Assembly: GCA_016791105.1 (NCBI GenBank)
Contig: JAEUNM010000108.1
Location: forward strand, 38,803 to 102,802
Reading direction: 5' to 3'
DNA length: 64,000 nt
From: Rhodocyclaceae bacterium
GTDB taxonomy: Bacteria; Pseudomonadota; Gammaproteobacteria; Burkholderiales; Rhodocyclaceae
Under the pieces are notes generated by a model that saw only the letters and a program-made list of their open reading frames with translations, ran no database searches and was not told the origin of the DNA. This document shows, one piece after another, positions 52,600-61,901 of the stretch. Within the stretch, counting starts at the first letter, position 1, and every line of letters starts with the position of its first letter. The position numbers were made by a program, and so were the translations under genes.

Positions 52600-54924
52600 A
52601 TGTCCTTCCGGCTCAAGACCATACTTGGCGTCGCCCTGATCGAGGCCATTTTGCTGGCGATCCTGATCGCCAGCGTCATGCGCTTTTTGCACGATTCAAA
52701 CGAGCAGCAACTGCACCGCTACGCCCAGGTCACCACCGGCACTTTCGCCGCCATGACCAAAGATGCCGTGCTGGGCATGGACCTCGCCCGATTGGGTTCT
52801 TTCACCCAGGAACTGATCCGCAATCCCGGCATCGTCTATGCCCGCATCCTCGACAACAACGGCGAAGTTCTGGCCGAGGCCGGGCCGGACGCCATTCTCC
52901 AGCGAGCGTTCAAGGCCGATGTGCTGCTCGAAAACGTCGATGACGACATTTACGACGTAGCGGGGGGGATAAATGCCGCGGGCGCGTCTTTCGGCCAGGT
53001 GCAGATCGGCATCGACGTTGCGCACATCCACAAACTTTTTTCCCAGGCACAGCACTGGAGCATAGGCATCGCCGCGGGCGAAATGTTGCTGGTGGCCCTG
53101 TTTTCCTTGGCGCTGGGCACTTACCTCACGCGCCAGTTGGCGCGCATGGCGGAAGGGGCCGGACGTCTGGGCAAGGGCGAATGGGGTTATCAAATACCGG
53201 TTGAGGGGCGGGACGAGGTGGCCCTGACCAGCCGGGCATTCAACAGCCTTTCCCTGCAATTGCGGGAGGAGCAACAGCGGCAACAGGAATACGCGCGGGA
53301 ACTGATTTTTGCCAAGGAAGCGGCCGAAGCCGCGAGCCAGGCCAAAGGGGAATTTCTGGCCAACATGAGCCACGAAATCCGCACCCCCATGAACGGCGTG
53401 ATCGGCATGTCAGGCCTGTTGCTCGACACCAAACTCGACAAGGAGCAGCTGGTCTATGCGCAAGCCATACGCAGCAGTGGCGAATCCTTGCTGGCCCTCA
53501 TCAACGACATCCTGGATTACTCCAAGATCGAAGCCGGCAAGCTGGACTTCGAGGAACTGGATTTCGATCTTGTCGAACTGCTCGACGACCTCGCAGCCAC
53601 CCTTGCGCTGCGGGCCCACGACAAGGGACTGGAATTTCTCTGTGAAATTCGGCCCGGCACGCCCAGCCGTCTGCGTGGCGATCCTGGGCGTTTGCGGCAA
53701 ATCCTTACCAACCTTGCCGGCAATGCCATCAAATTCACCGAGTCCGGCGAGGTTCTGGTGCAGGCGCGCCTGGAGGAGGACGCGGAAGACGGCGTTCTGC
53801 TGCATTTCGCCATTCGCGACACCGGCATAGGCATCCCGGAAGACAAGCAAATGCTGCTGTTCCAGAAATTCTCGCAGGTCGATGCTTCGGCTACGCGGAA
53901 ATACGGCGGCACGGGCCTGGGGCTGGCCATTTCCAAGCTGCTGGCGGAACTGATGGACGGCGAAATAGGCCTGTCCAGCGTGCCGGGCGAAGGCTCCGAA
54001 TTTTGGTTCACCGCGCGCCTGCGCAAACAGACCGGCGAGCTCGCGGCCAGTCCCGCCAACATGGCGGATCTGAACGGCGCCCGCATCCTGGTGGTGGATG
54101 ACAACGCCAGCAACCGCTCCCTGCTGGAGGCCAGCCTGCGCGACTGGGGTGCCTCGCCAGATAGCGCGGACGATGGGGCTGCTGCGCTGGAAAAGCTGGA
54201 CGCGGCCGTGCGCGCCGGGCAGCCCTACCGGATTGCCATGCTGGACATGCAGATGCCGGGGATGGACGGCGCCGAATTGGGCCGGCGCATCCGTGCGGCG
54301 GAGCGTTTTGCGCCGACCCGGCTGGTGATGATGACTGCCTTCGGGCAACGCGGCGAGGCCCAGCGCGCGGGCGAGTTGGGCTTCGACGCCTGCCTTACCA
54401 AGCCGCTGCGTCTGTCCGACCTTGCCGCTGCCCTGGCCAAGCTGCTCGCGCCCGAGCCTCAGCCCGCGCCGGCACCGGCGCCGTCCCGCCCTGGCCAGCG
54501 GGAGCCGCGCCACACGGACCATTCCGTGGCGCCAAGCTTCAAGGGCAAACGCATATTGGTGGTCGAGGACAACCCTGTCAACCAATTGGTGGCACAGGGC
54601 ATCCTGCGCAATTTCGACGTGACCTCGGACGTCGCAGGCAACGGCCAGGAAGCCATTACGGCGCTGAAGGAACGCCCCTACGACCTTGTACTGATGGACG
54701 TACAGATGCCGGAAATGGACGGTACCGAAGCGACCCGTCGCATTCGCGCCGGCGATAGCGGTACGGGTAACACGGGGATCACCATCATCGCCATGACGGC
54801 CGGCGCCATGCGGGGCGATCAGGAAGAGTGCCTGCAGGCAGGAATGAACGATTATTTGTCCAAACCCGTGTCCGCCCAGGCGCTCGCCAACAAGCTCGAA
54901 CAATGGTTGAGCGAAGTCGGTTAA
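52600..54924 (+). CDS. Hybrid sensor histidine kinase with two receiver domains
   Basis: Membrane kinase of 774 residues: helix ~10-30, periplasmic domain ~31-155, second helix ~155-178, HAMP (LARMAEGAGRLGKGEWGYQI), HisKA with His258 in NMSHEIRTPMNG, HATPase (NLAGNAIKFTESGEVLVQ, DTGIGIPED, GGTGLGLAISKLL), a first receiver (VVDDNASNRSLL; Asp ~549 in AMLDMQMPGMDG) and a second receiver (VVEDNPVNQLVA; Asp ~700 in LMDVQMPEMDG). No Hpt or output domain is present, so a separate phosphotransfer protein and regulator must exist elsewhere. It is probably paired with the PhnD-like protein upstream. Confidence 0.92.
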   Translation: MSFRLKTILGVALIEAILLAILIASVMRFLHDSNEQQLHRYAQVTTGTFAAMTKDAVLGMDLARLGSFTQELIRNPGIVYARILDNNGEVLAEAGPDAILQRAFKADVLLENVDDDIYDVAGGINAAGASFGQVQIGIDVAHIHKLFSQAQHWSIGIAAGEMLLVALFSLALGTYLTRQLARMAEGAGRLGKGEWGYQIPVEGRDEVALTSRAFNSLSLQLREEQQRQQEYARELIFAKEAAEAASQAKGEFLANMSHEIRTPMNGVIGMSGLLLDTKLDKEQLVYAQAIRSSGESLLALINDILDYSKIEAGKLDFEELDFDLVELLDDLAATLALRAHDKGLEFLCEIRPGTPSRLRGDPGRLRQILTNLAGNAIKFTESGEVLVQARLEEDAEDGVLLHFAIRDTGIGIPEDKQMLLFQKFSQVDASATRKYGGTGLGLAISKLLAELMDGEIGLSSVPGEGSEFWFTARLRKQTGELAASPANMADLNGARILVVDDNASNRSLLEASLRDWGASPDSADDGAAALEKLDAAVRAGQPYRIAMLDMQMPGMDGAELGRRIRAAERFAPTRLVMMTAFGQRGEAQRAGELGFDACLTKPLRLSDLAAALAKLLAPEPQPAPAPAPSRPGQREPRHTDHSVAPSFKGKRILVVEDNPVNQLVAQGILRNFDVTSDVAGNGQEAITALKERPYDLVLMDVQMPEMDGTEATRRIRAGDSGTGNTGITIIAMTAGAMRGDQEECLQAGMNDYLSKPVSAQALANKLEQWLSEVG

Positions 54925-55298
54925 AGCTCGCTTGGCGCAGCGCCGCCGAATTTTGGTCGAATAGTTGGTTTTGATTGCAGTTTTGCGCCGCCCGCGAGCG
55001 CGCGCGGGGCCGCAATTGCGGGCGAGACGCGCACGCTTGCAGCCTGGGGCCTCAAGTTCAGGCTGGGGTGATTTGCGCTGCCCCCAGAAAGCCTGCGCGC
55101 GAGCCCGCACGGCCCTACACTTGAAGTCCGCCGCCCGTGCCGGACGCTGCGCTCTGTCATCGAACAATTCGCAAACCAAGCCCTGCTTCCCCGGTAGAGC
55201 ACTTCCTGCACGCTGCCGGCCTATGCTGACATCGCCGCGGCGTGGCCTGTACAATGCCCGGCCTGTCCCGCGGGGGGCGCTCTCGTGAGGGATGTTTC
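54925..55298. other. Intergenic region with REP-like fragment
   Basis: 374 bases between the hybrid kinase gene and the SHOCT-domain gene. Bases 55017-55036 (TTGCGGGCGAGACGCGCACG) repeat part of the palindromic arm of the 47-48 kb array. No gene, tRNA or clear promoter seen. Confidence 0.45.
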
Positions 55299-56120
55299 AT
55301 GCAGCAACTTGCTCCGGCCGGCCAGCGACTGGTCGCCGATCTGGCCCAACGTTACGGCGTCAGCCAGGACGCCATCACCCACATGCTGTTTGCCGTGCTC
55401 AATGGCAACGGCTCCATGGCGCAATTCAGCCATCCGGAATTCGGCGGCGCAGGCCAATGGATGCGCGGCGGCATGACCATGGTGGGGGATATGTTCAATT
55501 ACGCGCTCAAAGGTCGCGTCGATTCTTTGTGCAGCGAAATTTCGTCCGTGCTCAACGACCAGCCCGGACTTTTGCAAACCGGCAGCTTCCAGTCGCAAAG
55601 CCAGTCCGGCGGCGGGCAATCGAGCGGAATGGGGATGGCCTTGGGCCCTTCCACGCTATTCGTGCCCGACCCCCGTGCCCAGTGGTACCCGGCGGAACTG
55701 GGCGCGCCCAACTCCACCGGCTCCCAGAACAACTTGCGCTATGCCTATTTCGCCAATGCGCATCGCCTGGCCGTGGATAGCGGCGGCGACGTGTGGGTGT
55801 ATGACACGCTGGACCACCAGATCGGCGGGTTTTCGCAGCAACAGGGCAGCGGCGGTTCCATTACGCTCAGCAGCCAGTACGGCACGGTCAATCTGTCCAG
55901 CCTGCCGGTGGTGTCGCGCAACGGCCAGCCCTTCCAGGCACCGCCGCCACCGCCGCCCCAGCCCGCCTATCAGGGCGGCAACGCCGGCAATAGTGTGCCC
56001 AGCCGCGATAGCGGCGATGTGTTCGCAGCCATCGAGCGGCTCGCCGACCTGCGCGCCAAAGGCATACTTACGGACGACGAATTCGCAGCCAAGAAGGCGG
56101 AACTGCTGTCGCGCCTGTAA
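55299..56120 (+). CDS. SHOCT domain-containing protein
   Basis: Soluble protein of 273 residues. The N-terminal ~90 residues (QRLVADLAQRYGVSQDAITH ... GGAGQWMRGGMTMVGDMFN) are a conserved block I have seen in SHOCT proteins of environmental proteobacteria. The centre is Gln/Ser/Gly- and Pro-rich, with PPPPPPQP near residue 222. The C-terminal ~32 residues are a SHOCT helix hairpin (IERLADLRAKGILTDDEFAA). No signal peptide. SHOCT motifs are thought to mediate oligomerisation; the biological role is unknown. The ATG is 10 codons into the most plausible conserved start region; an earlier in-frame ATG would add 19 poorly conserved residues. Confidence 0.75.
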   Translation: MQQLAPAGQRLVADLAQRYGVSQDAITHMLFAVLNGNGSMAQFSHPEFGGAGQWMRGGMTMVGDMFNYALKGRVDSLCSEISSVLNDQPGLLQTGSFQSQSQSGGGQSSGMGMALGPSTLFVPDPRAQWYPAELGAPNSTGSQNNLRYAYFANAHRLAVDSGGDVWVYDTLDHQIGGFSQQQGSGGSITLSSQYGTVNLSSLPVVSRNGQPFQAPPPPPPQPAYQGGNAGNSVPSRDSGDVFAAIERLADLRAKGILTDDEFAAKKAELLSRL

Positions 56121-56197
56121 TGCCGGCCCGGGAGGGGCGTTCACAAACTGGCTGAAGAACCATTGTCACCCTGCGCAACAGGCCTTGTGGTCAGTTT

Positions 56198-56232
56198 GCC
56201 GGCCGGAATCGATATCCCGATGCCGGGCCGGC
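56198..56232. terminator. GC-rich hairpin between convergent genes
   Basis: GCCGGCC (56198-56204) pairs with GGCCGGC (56226-56232) between the SHOCT gene and the minus-strand small gene that end here. There is no T-run, so it may be a weak bidirectional end or simply a palindrome. Confidence 0.3.
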
Positions 56233-56235
56233 GCC

Positions 56236-56613
56236 TCAGCCCTTCATTTCCCTGCGGGCGAATTCGAGCACATCCCTGGCTTCGGCGCGAAGAACCAGCC
56301 CGTTTTCGGTCATGACCACCGTAGGGTCGTTGATTCCGCGCAAGTCATCGCCGAACATGCGTTCTTTCCGCTCGATGAGCGCTTCCAGCAATTCGAGATG
56401 GCCTGGCAATCCAGACGTAGATGCCACCCGCTTCAGTTCCGCTACGTGCTTGTCGGTGCGCCAGCAACGATCGAGAATACAACTGTTCCAGACCGCGGTC
56501 GCGGTCAGGAGTGCGCTTTCGAGTTCGGGTTTCGATTCTGGGTCCGCCAGCATATCGATCAGAGGTTGCGCGAATTCGAGCAGGGTGAGAGAAATTTTCT
56601 TGGTCGGATTCAT
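56236..56613 (-). CDS. Hypothetical protein, helical
   Basis: Protein of 125 residues from the ATG that opens NPTKKISLTLLEFAQPLIDM. It is predicted mainly helical and soluble, with no signal peptide, membrane segment or motif I recognise (one acidic stretch, LADPESKPELESAL). An in-frame extension upstream to 56772 reads through low-quality sequence and a repeat, so the shorter form is preferred. The ribosome site is weak. Confidence 0.5.
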   Translation of the reverse strand: MNPTKKISLTLLEFAQPLIDMLADPESKPELESALLTATAVWNSCILDRCWRTDKHVAELKRVASTSGLPGHLELLEALIERKERMFGDDLRGINDPTVVMTENGLVLRAEARDVLEFARREMKG

Positions 56614-56752
56614 TAGGTCTATCTTCCAATCACAAATAGGCCCGCAAAGTTGGTGCGTTGTATCTGCCGGCTTGAATCGGCACCGCTCCGTCAGGTCGCA
56701 TCGCATGGGGTGACGCAGGAACCCCGATATTGATCTGCAAGTCGTCGATTTT

Positions 56753-56778
56753 GTTGGGGTTCGCAGGCTCACCCCAAC
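56753..56778. repeat. Short REP-like palindrome downstream of parB
   Basis: GTTGGGGT (56753-56760) and ACCCCAAC (56771-56778) form an eight-base-pair perfect stem with a ten-base loop. It lies 28 bases beyond the parB stop. It resembles the common dispersed TTGGGGTTCG...CCCCAACCTACG palindrome of proteobacteria. There is no T-run on the parB side, so it is not a typical intrinsic terminator. Confidence 0.5.
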
Positions 56779-56805
56779 CTACGGGTACGGGCGGTGCCGA
56801 GCCAA

Positions 56806-57672
56806 CTACTTGCGCCGAAACCGCTCCAATAGTCCGTCTAACTGGTCCAGGTTGTGGAACTGGATGGTGATTTTGCCGGCGCCTTTTTTGTTGGTGTGCA
56901 ACTTTACCTGGGCGGCGAACAGGTCGGCCAGTTCTTCTTGTAGCCGTTCGAGGTCGCGGTCTGGTTTGCGCAGGGCGGGTTTGGCGGTGGCGGCGGTGCG
57001 TGCCACCAGGCGCTCGGTGTCGCGCACGGACAGGCCTTTGGCCACCACGCGCTGGGCAAGGCCGGCCTGGTCGGCTTTGGGCAGCGGCAGCAGGGCGCGC
57101 GCGTGGCCCATGTCTATGTCGCCGGCCATCAGCAAATCCTGCACCGGCTTTGCCAAATGCAGCAGGCGCAGCAGGTTGGAGGCGGCCGGGCGCGAACGGC
57201 CTATGGCCTGGGCCGCCTGTTCGTGCGTCATCTGGAATTCGTCTATCAGGCGCTGGATGCCGGTCGCTTCTTCGAGCGGATTCAGATCTTCGCGCTGGAT
57301 ATTTTCGATCAGGCTCATGGCCAGCGCGGCTTCGTCCGGAATGTCGCGCACCAGCACCGGCACGCTTTCCAGGCCGGCCAGTTGCGCGGCACGCCAGCGG
57401 CGTTCGCCGGCAATGATTTCGTAGCGCTCGTCGGCGGCCAGTCCGTCACTGCCTAGCGGGCGCACCAGTATCGGCTGCACGATGCCTTGCGCCTTGATGG
57501 ACTCGGCCAGTTCTTCCAGCGAACCGGGGTCCATGCGCGTGCGCGGCTGGTATTTGCCGGGCTGCATCTGGGCCAGCATGAGCGTGCCGGGCTGGGTCTG
57601 TTCGTCGGCGCGGCTGCTGGCCAGCAGCACGTCCAGCCCGCGGCCCAATCCTTTAAGTTTCGGTGGCGACAT
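56806..57672 (-). CDS. parB: Chromosome partitioning protein ParB
   Basis: Centromere-binding CTPase of 288 residues. The arginine patch for CTP and parS is in IIAGERRWRAAQLAG; AMSLIENIQREDLNPLEEA is the conserved spreading motif; the helix-turn-helix is in MTHEQAAQAIGRSRPAASNL; and the C-terminal dimerisation domain ends KGAGKITIQFHNLDQLDGLL. Works with ParA just upstream to segregate the chromosome origin. The start lies 30 bases after parA. Confidence 0.96.
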   Translation of the reverse strand: MSPPKLKGLGRGLDVLLASSRADEQTQPGTLMLAQMQPGKYQPRTRMDPGSLEELAESIKAQGIVQPILVRPLGSDGLAADERYEIIAGERRWRAAQLAGLESVPVLVRDIPDEAALAMSLIENIQREDLNPLEEATGIQRLIDEFQMTHEQAAQAIGRSRPAASNLLRLLHLAKPVQDLLMAGDIDMGHARALLPLPKADQAGLAQRVVAKGLSVRDTERLVARTAATAKPALRKPDRDLERLQEELADLFAAQVKLHTNKKGAGKITIQFHNLDQLDGLLERFRRK

Positions 57673-57702
57673 GGTGTAAGCGGAATTAACGGTGTTGCAT
57701 CG

Positions 57703-58473
57703 TCAGAGCGTGCGCACGCGCTCTACCATTTCCTGCGCGAACGCCATATAGGCCTGCGCGCCCTTGGCGCTGCGATCGAACAATACGCCCGGCACGCCAT
57801 GCGACGGGGCTTCGGCGAGCCGCACGTTGCGCGGCACCACGGCGCGGAACACCTTGTCGCCGAAGTGCTGTTCGAGCTGCGCCGATACCTGTTGACCGAG
57901 CGTGTTGCGGGGGTCGAACATGACTCGCAATAGTCCGATTATTTTAAGTTCGCGGTTCAGATTGGCGTGAACTTTCTTGATGGTATTGACCAGATCGGAC
58001 AAGCCTTCCAGCGCGTAATATTCGCACTGCATCGGGATGATTACGCCGTGCGCGGCGCACAAACCGTTCAGCGTCAGCAGCGATAAAGACGGCGGGCAGT
58101 CTATCAGTACGAAATCGTAATTGCCGGCGTATTCCTGCAGGGCGCGCTTGAGGCGCAATTCGCGCCCATCCAGATCGACCATTTCGACTTCGGCGCCGGC
58201 CAGATCGCGGTTGGAAGGCAATAGCTGATACTTGCCGGTGGGCGAATCGACGCGCACCTGGGCGAGCGGCTGCAGGCCCAGCAACAGGTGATACACGGTG
58301 GCGCTGCGGCTGCGCTTATCCACGCCCGAGCCCATGGTGGCATTGCCCTGCGGATCGAGGTCGACCAGCAGCACGCGCTGGCCTTGCTGTACGAGGGCGG
58401 CGGCCAGATTGACCGCAGTGGTGGTTTTGCCCACGCCGCCTTTTTGATTGGCAATTGCAAATATGTGTGCCAT
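57703..58473 (-). CDS. parA: Chromosome partitioning ATPase ParA
   Basis: Deviant-Walker ATPase of 256 residues. Walker A is ANQKGGVGKTTTAVNLAAA with the signature Lys, switch I is in VDLDPQGNATMGSG, and Walker B is YDFVLIDCPPSLSLLTLNGL. No N-terminal DNA-binding extension, so it is the chromosomal (Soj-like) type. It follows rsmG by ten bases, in the standard mnmG-rsmG-parA-parB operon. Confidence 0.97.
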   Translation of the reverse strand: MAHIFAIANQKGGVGKTTTAVNLAAALVQQGQRVLLVDLDPQGNATMGSGVDKRSRSATVYHLLLGLQPLAQVRVDSPTGKYQLLPSNRDLAGAEVEMVDLDGRELRLKRALQEYAGNYDFVLIDCPPSLSLLTLNGLCAAHGVIIPMQCEYYALEGLSDLVNTIKKVHANLNRELKIIGLLRVMFDPRNTLGQQVSAQLEQHFGDKVFRAVVPRNVRLAEAPSHGVPGVLFDRSAKGAQAYMAFAQEMVERVRTL

Positions 58474-58483
58474 GGCTTCCTGC

Positions 58484-59194
58484 TCAATTTTTCCGCAGCC
58501 AGATCAGATGGCGTTCGGCATTCAAGCCCGGCACGCTCAGTCTGAGGCTGCGCTCAAGGCGCCAACCAGGGGGCAGGGCTTCGATTTCCTGTTGCGGGTA
58601 AGTACCCTTCATGGCCAGCAAGGCGCCGCCGGGGGCCGCCAGGTGCCCGGCGACGGAAACGAATTCGGCCAGTTCGGCAAATGCGCGCGCGATCACGATA
58701 TCCGCCCCCGCAAGGCGCAAAGTTTCGACGCGGGCGCATTGCAATTCGAGATTGTGCAGTTTCAGTTCGATGCGCGCCTGGCGCTGGAAGGCGATTTTTT
58801 TATCGACCGTATCCACCGACACCACCTGCACGTCGGGCCGCGCGATGGCGATCGGAATGGCCGGCACACCGGCGCCGGATCCTACGTCGATAATGCGGCG
58901 CGCCACGCCCAGATGCGGCAGCACGGCGAGTGCGTCGAGCAAGTGGTGGGTGAGCATTTCCTCGGCCGCGGATAAAGCGGTGAGGTTGTAGGTGCGGTTC
59001 CACTTGGCGAGCAGCAGCAGAAAGTCGATCAGCGCCTGCTGCCGTTCCGCATCCAGCGCCAGACCCAGCGCCGCGATGCCGGCGGCCAACTGCGGCGCCT
59101 GCGCCTGCAGTGCCTGCGGCGTGGCCTCGTCGCGCGGCGTAGTGCGCGCGGCCGGTGCGCCGCCGCGCCGGCGCTGTACCGCGCGCACATTCAT
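58484..59194 (-). CDS. rsmG: 16S rRNA (guanine-527-N7)-methyltransferase RsmG
   Basis: SAM-dependent methyltransferase of 236 residues. Motif I is IIDVGSGAGVPAIPIAIARP, followed by VSVDTVDKKIAFQRQARIEL, and the family entry KWNRTYNLTAL (~residue 66). It modifies G527 of 16S rRNA. The N-terminal ~30 residues are Ala/Arg/Pro-rich and longer than usual, so translation could start later. The ATG overlaps the mnmG stop by four bases. Confidence 0.95.
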   Translation of the reverse strand: MNVRAVQRRRGGAPAARTTPRDEATPQALQAQAPQLAAGIAALGLALDAERQQALIDFLLLLAKWNRTYNLTALSAAEEMLTHHLLDALAVLPHLGVARRIIDVGSGAGVPAIPIAIARPDVQVVSVDTVDKKIAFQRQARIELKLHNLELQCARVETLRLAGADIVIARAFAELAEFVSVAGHLAAPGGALLAMKGTYPQQEIEALPPGWRLERSLRLSVPGLNAERHLIWLRKN

Positions 59195-61110
59195 GCCGAG
59201 GCGCGCTCTGCCACGGACTGCGTAAGGCGCTCGCGCGCCAGCAGGCCTTTTTTGAGGTGCACCAGCAATAGCGATATCGCGGCCGGCGTCACGCCCTGTA
59301 TGCGCGAGGCCTGACCCAAAGTTTCCGGCCGGTGCTGGGCCAGTTTTTGTTGCACTTCTTTGGATAGTCCGCGCACGGCGGCGTAGTCGATGTCGGGCGG
59401 CAGCGGCATGGTTTCGGTGCTGCGCAGGCGCTCCACTTCATCTTTCTGGCGATCCACATAGCCTTGGTATTTGGCCTGGATTTCCACCTGTTCGATTACC
59501 TGCACGTCGGCGACGGGAGCCGGCGTGCCGGGCAGCGTCATGAGCTGGGCGTAGGCCACCGCGGGGCGCCGCAGCAGATCGAACAAATTGTATTCGCGCT
59601 CCAGCGCCTGGCCCAGCACGGCGGTGGCGGCTTCGGCCGGCACGATGGCGGGATTTACCCAGCAACTGCGCAGGCGTTCGCGCTCGGCGGCGATGGCGTC
59701 GCGCTTGCGGCAGAACGCATTCCAGCGCGCATCATCGACCAGGCCCAGGCGGCGCCCGGTTTCGGTCAGGCGCAGGTCGGCGTTATCTTCGCGCAGCGAC
59801 AATCGATATTCGGCGCGCGAGGTGAACATGCGGTAAGGCTCGCTTACGCCGCGCGTAATGAGGTCATCCACTAGCACGCCCAGATAGGCTTCGTCGCGGC
59901 GCGGGCACCAGGGCGCCGCCTCGCGCGCCAGCAGTGCGGCATTGACGCCGGCCAGCAGTCCTTGCGCGGCGGCTTCTTCGTAACCTGTCGTGCCATTGAT
60001 CTGGCCGGCGAAAAACAGCCCGGCGATGGCTTTGGTTTCGAGCGAAGACTTGAGCCCGCGCGGATCGTAATAGTCGTATTCGATGGCATAGCCAGGGCGC
60101 AGGATGTGCGCCTTTTCCAGGCCCGGAATGCTATGCACGATGCCCAGTTGCACGTCGAAAGGCAGCGAGGTGGAAATTCCGTTCGGGTAAATTTCGTGGG
60201 TCGCCAGGCCTTCCGGCTCGAGGAATATGTTGTGGCTGGTTTTGTCCGCGAAGCGATGAATTTTGTCTTCGATGGACGGGCAATAGCGCGGCCCCACGCC
60301 TTCGATCACGCCGGTGTACATGGGCGAGCGGTCGAGATTGGCGCGTATCAGTTCGTGCGTGCGCTCGGTGGTTTGCGTAATCCAGCACGGCAGTTGGCGT
60401 GGATGCTGGGCGGCATCGCCCAGAAACGAGAACACCGGCACCGGATCGTCGCCGGGCTGCACCTGCATGACGGAAAAATCTATCGTGCGGCCATCCAGAC
60501 GCGGCGGCGTGCCGGTTTTGAGCCGCCCGGCCGGCAATTGCAGTTCGCGCAGGCGCGCAGCCAGCGACACCGCGGGCGGATCGCCAGCGCGTCCGGCCTG
60601 ATAATTTTTCAAGCCCACATGGACCAGGCCGGCCAAAAACGTGCCCGCGGTGAGCACCACCGTGCGCGCTTCGAAGCGCAGCCCCAGTTGCGTCACCACC
60701 CCGGTCACGCGCTCGCCCTCAAGAGTCAGATCATCCACCGCCTGCTGGAACAGCCACAGATTGGGCTGGTTTTCCAGCCGGTGCCGGATGGCCGCCTTGT
60801 ACAGCACGCGATCCGCCTGCGCGCGCGTGGCGCGCACAGCCGGCCCTTTGCTGGAATTGAGGATGCGGAACTGTATGCCGCCTTCGTCGGTGGCGGCGGC
60901 CATGGCCCCGCCCAACGCATCTACTTCCTTCACCAGATGGCCTTTGCCTATGCCGCCTATGGACGGATTGCAGGACATTTGGCCCAAAGTTTCGATGTTG
61001 TGCGTGAGCAGCAGCGTGGCGCAGCCGGTGCGCGCAGCGGCGAGCGCGGCTTCGGTGCCGGCGTGGCCGCCGCCGACCACGATCACGTCAAAGCGGGAGG
61101 GGTACAACAT
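59191..61110 (-). CDS. mnmG: tRNA uridine-34 5-carboxymethylaminomethyl modification enzyme MnmG
   Basis: FAD-dependent enzyme of 639 residues that, with MnmE, modifies U34 of certain tRNAs. The FAD-binding start is VIVVGGGHAGTEAALAAAR, followed by CNPSIGGIGKGHLVKEVDAL, the catalytic region VLTAGTFLAGLVHVG, and YCPSIEDKIHRFADK. The GidA-associated C-terminal helical domain ends PAAISLLLVHLKKG. Length is standard. First gene of the mnmG-rsmG-parA-parB operon; a 249-base divergent gap precedes it. Confidence 0.97.
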   Translation of the reverse strand: MLYPSRFDVIVVGGGHAGTEAALAAARTGCATLLLTHNIETLGQMSCNPSIGGIGKGHLVKEVDALGGAMAAATDEGGIQFRILNSSKGPAVRATRAQADRVLYKAAIRHRLENQPNLWLFQQAVDDLTLEGERVTGVVTQLGLRFEARTVVLTAGTFLAGLVHVGLKNYQAGRAGDPPAVSLAARLRELQLPAGRLKTGTPPRLDGRTIDFSVMQVQPGDDPVPVFSFLGDAAQHPRQLPCWITQTTERTHELIRANLDRSPMYTGVIEGVGPRYCPSIEDKIHRFADKTSHNIFLEPEGLATHEIYPNGISTSLPFDVQLGIVHSIPGLEKAHILRPGYAIEYDYYDPRGLKSSLETKAIAGLFFAGQINGTTGYEEAAAQGLLAGVNAALLAREAAPWCPRRDEAYLGVLVDDLITRGVSEPYRMFTSRAEYRLSLREDNADLRLTETGRRLGLVDDARWNAFCRKRDAIAAERERLRSCWVNPAIVPAEAATAVLGQALEREYNLFDLLRRPAVAYAQLMTLPGTPAPVADVQVIEQVEIQAKYQGYVDRQKDEVERLRSTETMPLPPDIDYAAVRGLSKEVQQKLAQHRPETLGQASRIQGVTPAAISLLLVHLKKGLLARERLTQSVAERASA

Positions 61111-61359
61111 GGGGATGCATCGCGGGAAAGGACGCGGAATGATACGCCGTTTGTATCCCGCCCGCCAGTGTTTCGCACCGGCGTTTCACGGAAAGTACAT
61201 TTAATTTCATTGGTTTACACGGGCCATCCGGCGCGCCGCGCAAGTTTTGGCGTGTCGATATTGCTTACAACTGGAGGGCTGGCGCAAGTGCCACGCAAGC
61301 TTAGAATTCAGTCATGCGAAAGCGCCGCATAGGTTCGGCGCCGCAAGCGGAGAACTTCC

Positions 61360-61704
61360 ATGAACGCAAAACTCAAGATTGCCACCCTGCTTGGCGCCCT
61401 GGCACTGGGCATTTCCGGCAGTGCGATTGCGCGCGACCACGGCTGGGAAGGCGGGCGCGGCTGGGAAGGCGGGCGTGGCTGGGAGCGCCATCACCACCAT
61501 CATCACCACCACGACGGCCCGCGCTACGGCTACTACGGCCCCAGTGTGTATTTCGCGCCGCCGCCTCCGGTGATCGTGCAGCGCGACGTGTATTACCCGC
61601 GCACCTACGTGGCCCCGCCGCCGCCCGTTTATTACCGCCCGGCGCCGGTCCAGCCGGGCATCGTGATCGGCATAGATTTGCCGCCCATCGTCATTCCGTT
61701 TTAA
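61360..61704 (+). CDS. Small exported His-rich protein
   Basis: Protein of 114 residues with a signal peptide (KIATLLGALALGISGSAIA). The mature part has three tandem GWE-type repeats (GWEGGRGWEGGRGWER), then a run of eight histidines, then a Pro/Tyr-rich C-terminus (VYFAPPPPVIVQRDVYYPR ... PPIVIPF). The histidines could bind nickel, zinc, copper or cobalt; this is inferred. I do not recognise a family with a known function. A strong intrinsic terminator follows 24 bases after the stop. Confidence 0.7.
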   Translation: MNAKLKIATLLGALALGISGSAIARDHGWEGGRGWEGGRGWERHHHHHHHHDGPRYGYYGPSVYFAPPPPVIVQRDVYYPRTYVAPPPPVYYRPAPVQPGIVIGIDLPPIVIPF

Positions 61705-61727
61705 GCGCAGCACAACCGGTTCTCACC

Positions 61728-61778
61728 GCACACACGACGGGCGGGCCCGCGCGGCCCGTTCGCCGTGTGCTTTTTTTT
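61728..61778 (+). terminator. Rho-independent terminator
   Basis: A long GC-rich stem starts GCACAC (61728-61733) and closes GTGTGC (61765-61770), with an inner CGGGC...GCCCG core, followed directly by eight T residues (61771-61778). It lies 24 bases after the His-rich protein stop. Confidence 0.9.
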
Positions 61779-61901
61779 GCCGGCAGCGCCTGGCTGCAAG
61801 CCGCCGCTGTTTCAGCAAGTTTCCAATGGAAATTCCGCGCCGCGACAGCGGTCATAGAATGCGTATGAGCCGCCCTCCGGCGGCAGCATGGGGAGAAGCG
61901 C

